Source of the DNA: Bacillota bacterium
GTDB lineage: Bacteria; Bacillota; Clostridia; Acetivibrionales; DSM-1351
Length of the DNA stretch: 24,503 nucleotides
Direction of reading: 5' to 3'
Assembly (NCBI GenBank): GCA_023391425.1
Contig: JAEWAX010000029.1
Location: forward strand, 1 to 24,503
Part shown: positions 22,505-24,503 of the stretch, piece by piece
Layout: each line of letters opens with the position of its first letter
Position numbering within the stretch: position 1 is the first letter of the stretch
The notes under the pieces: generated by a model
Seen by the model: only the letters and a program-made list of their open reading frames with translations
The model's database searches: none
What the model was told of the DNA's origin: nothing
Made by a program: the position numbers and the translations under genes

Positions 22505-24037
22505 TCAATTCAAAATTTCTTTTAATTCATTTGCAACCTCTTTTAGATTACTCATCTGTTTTGATATATCCATGATATGGTTGGTATTTTCTTGTACAAC
22601 CTGAGCTATTTCATGAAACTGAACATTTTGAGTTGATATCTGTTCTGTAATTTCATTATTAACCTTTACATTAACATTAAGTAAATTATTCTGTTCTTGA
22701 TTTAATTTATCAATTTCTTTTATTGCCATTGCAGATTCTTTCAGCAGATGTAACATGTTACGAACTGATTCTACTGTACTATTGAGAATTTCATTTTGTT
22801 TATTAAGTTGTATATTACTCTCATCAACCTGTTGAGTTGTAGTAGCACTTTCCTCTTCAATTCTTGCAACCGCCTTATAAATTTCCTTCAATGACTCCTG
22901 CGTGTTGGAAGATAACTTTCCGATTTCTGCTGCAACTACTGAAAAGCCTTTTCCAGCTTCTCCTGCTCTTGCAGCTTCAATTGATGCATTTAATGCTAAC
23001 AGCTTTGTTGAGCTGGCTATGGACTCAATAATACTTAATGTTTCACTAATCTGCTTTGTTCCTACTACCAAATTATTGATAGCTTCAACTGTTTTTTTAT
23101 TGGAATCAGCAGTTCCATTACTGGTTTCAACTAATTGTTGTAAAGCCTCCTCATTTGAGTTAGATATTTGTAATAATTCATCAAATGATTTATCACTATT
23201 CTTTACTTTTTCTGAAACGATATCGCTGCTATCTGATAAAGATAATAGATTATTGTTTGTCTGACTCGCTTTGTCTAAAATTACATTGCTCATAGCTGCA
23301 AGTTCTTCTGAAATTGCATTTAATTCTTCACTCTCACTACTTTCTGCCTCTATACTCTCCATAACTGCATCTGATGCTTCAGAAAGCTTTTCTACAGCTT
23401 TGATTGCCTTGTCAAGAATTTGTTTTGTTTTATTATTATTTTTCTCAAGTTCATCACGTTTTGCATTTAGCAATATTCCTCCAGCTAGATATGTAAATAA
23501 TAAAATAGCAGCCTCACTTAAGAAAATGCAGACAATTCTAAGAGTTAATTCTGGCAAGAAATATTCATCATTCCTTGTTGGCAACAAATCTGGCCTTGTA
23601 ATAAATCCAATAATTAAAGAAATATTAAAAAGCACCATAAGAGTTATATTAAGTTTATTATCTAAAAAGAAAGCAGGTAATATAAGAAAATAAAATAAAA
23701 ATGCCCAAAAAGTTTTTGATGGAATCAAATATAAAATAATGTTATATTGTAGTACACATATAAATCCTATAAATATTTTCCCATTAGATACCATTGACTT
23801 TTTTAAAGTGCCATTATTATCTTTACTATGCGTAATAAATACAAAAGCTATTACAATATATATAATAGTTGTAGAAAAAAATATAGCAAGCCATAACCAC
23901 GATACTGTCGGGTATAATCCCAATAATTTTTCACCAGTAAACATAACCCCTGCAATCAAGCAGGAAAATGTAGAAATTAGTAAGACAAGTTTGTATACTT
24001 TCTCCATGTAATCATCAATGACTGTTTTTTCATTCAT
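22505..24037 (-). CDS. Methyl-accepting chemotaxis protein with multi-helix membrane sensor
   Basis: A 510-residue chemoreceptor. The first 195 residues hold about six membrane helices (around 16-38, 46-68, 87-105, 108-126, 130-146 and 168-192), with only short loops and no outside ligand domain. It then goes straight to a coiled coil, apparently without a standard HAMP domain. The conserved signalling tip STKLLALNASIEAARAGEAG is near residue 355, so it should still bind CheW/CheA. Receptors of this type may sense membrane state, energy level or temperature, or use a partner protein; that is inference. GGAGG is 7 bases before the ATG. A sigma-A promoter lies upstream at 24186-24214, and a possible sigma-D promoter farther on. 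Transcribed alone. Confidence 0.93.
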   Translation of the reverse strand: MNEKTVIDDYMEKVYKLVLLISTFSCLIAGVMFTGEKLLGLYPTVSWLWLAIFFSTTIIYIVIAFVFITHSKDNNGTLKKSMVSNGKIFIGFICVLQYNIILYLIPSKTFWAFLFYFLILPAFFLDNKLNITLMVLFNISLIIGFITRPDLLPTRNDEYFLPELTLRIVCIFLSEAAILLFTYLAGGILLNAKRDELEKNNNKTKQILDKAIKAVEKLSEASDAVMESIEAESSESEELNAISEELAAMSNVILDKASQTNNNLLSLSDSSDIVSEKVKNSDKSFDELLQISNSNEEALQQLVETSNGTADSNKKTVEAINNLVVGTKQISETLSIIESIASSTKLLALNASIEAARAGEAGKGFSVVAAEIGKLSSNTQESLKEIYKAVARIEEESATTTQQVDESNIQLNKQNEILNSTVESVRNMLHLLKESAMAIKEIDKLNQEQNNLLNVNVKVNNEITEQISTQNVQFHEIAQVVQENTNHIMDISKQMSNLKEVANELKEILN

Positions 24038-24327
24038 AGTTTTTCCTCCAAATTATTAAAATTAGTGTGACTTTTTTATAGCTTTACTTTTATTTAGCAG
24101 CATTTTTTACAGATGGTATCTTAATTTGTCGAAGGGAATAACATTCTGTAATTATAGATTACTCCCATGCCTGAATATTTTAAATATTATATCATATTTC
24201 TACAGTTTTGGTAATATAATCTGAAATAATTATTTATCGTCGGAGCAGATTTTTATTTATCACATTTTAGATAACAACGTATGAGGATTAGAGCAGAACC
24301 CACAAATATTTTTCAATATTATAGAAA
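24038..24327. other. Leader and promoter region of the chemoreceptor
   Basis: About 290 AT-rich bases. It holds the sigma-A promoter at 24186-24214 and a possible sigma-D promoter (minus strand TAAA at 24256-24259, 14 bases, GACGATAA at 24234-24241; the consensus is TAAA, 15 bases, GCCGATAA). No gene seen. Confidence 0.5.
24186..24214 (-). promoter_or_regulatory. Sigma-A promoter of the chemoreceptor
   Basis: On the minus strand TTACCA and TATAAT are exactly 17 bases apart, giving a leader of about 140 bases. Confidence 0.6.
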
Positions 24328-24368
24328 AAGCGCCGTAACAGAATTTTATACATTCTGTTACGGCGCTT
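24328..24368 (-). terminator. Strong hairpin, terminator-like
   Basis: A perfect 17-bp stem (AAGCGCCGTAACAGAAT with its complement) around a 7-base loop. On the minus strand a U-run (TTTTT including the stem end) follows; on the plus strand the tail is AATATTTT. It isolates the chemoreceptor from what lies to the right. The gene at the right edge is on the plus strand, so which transcript ends here is unclear. Confidence 0.65.
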
Positions 24369-24489
24369 AATATTTTAATGGTTCTATACTAAACATTGGG
24401 GTAAATAAAAAAATAAATGAGGCATAATGCTTCGAATTCTTGTAAGCTGAAGTTACCACACAACATTTTTCAAGAAGGAGAAACTTTTA

Positions 24490-24503
24490 TGCCTCAAACC
24501 GAT
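24490..24503 (+). CDS. Start of an unidentified gene, cut by window edge
   Basis: ATG at 24490 follows AAGAAGGAG at 8 bases, a good ribosome site. Only MPQT and part of the next codon group (D) are inside the window, so the product cannot be named. Confidence 0.5.

Noticed and set aside
23271..23693. 140-residue plus-strand frame
   Set aside because: Antisense shadow of the second chemoreceptor; serine-rich composition as expected for such a mirror frame.

Overview
This is an AT-rich stretch with strong GGAGG-type ribosome binding sites, AraC-type regulators, glycolytic genes in one operon, a class II GalT, a FabV/Ter enoyl reductase and many methyl-accepting chemotaxis proteins. This points to a motile, anaerobic, low-GC Gram-positive of the class Clostridia. 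I cannot name the species. No rRNA, tRNA or CRISPR array was seen.

Layout, left to right. (1) 1-1569: an IS1182-type insertion sequence, transposase on the minus strand and cut by the window edge. It ends about 20 bases behind a small gene. (2) 1590-2817: a minus-strand pair, a membrane-anchored GAF-like protein of unknown function and an overlapping 66-residue protein. (3) 2890-6823: a glycolytic operon pgk-tpiA-gpmI with a good sigma-A promoter in front and a terminator behind; gap and eno are not here. (4) 6863-11216: four minus-strand genes, two Gfo/Idh/MocA dehydrogenases alternating with two xylose-isomerase-like TIM-barrel enzymes. A divergent AraC regulator sits upstream, and a structured element bounded by a perfect 36-base direct repeat lies in the middle. 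This looks like a catabolic module that works by oxidising a sugar ring (3-keto-sugar type chemistry). (5) 12139-14851: a pentapeptide-repeat protein, and a Cache-type chemoreceptor on the other strand. (6) 15117-20407: the Leloir operon galT-galK-galE on the minus strand with a divergent AraC regulator. (7) 20423-21719: fabV with candidate fatty-acid-regulator sites. (8) 21738-22205: copZ with a CsoR-like operator in its promoter, followed by what looks like the last 29 codons of a decayed csoR gene. (9) 22290-24214: a second chemoreceptor with a six-helix membrane sensor and no outside domain. (10) 24328-24503: a strong hairpin, then the first codons of a plus-strand gene that leaves the window.

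Functionally the window is about sugar use: central glycolysis, galactose entry, and an uncharacterised sugar-oxidation module, each under its own promoter, with chemoreceptors nearby. The least explained parts are the dehydrogenase/isomerase module with its embedded repeat element, the csoR remnant beside an apparently intact operator, and the GAF-like/small-protein pair next to the IS element. All identifications come from reading the sequence; no database search was run.
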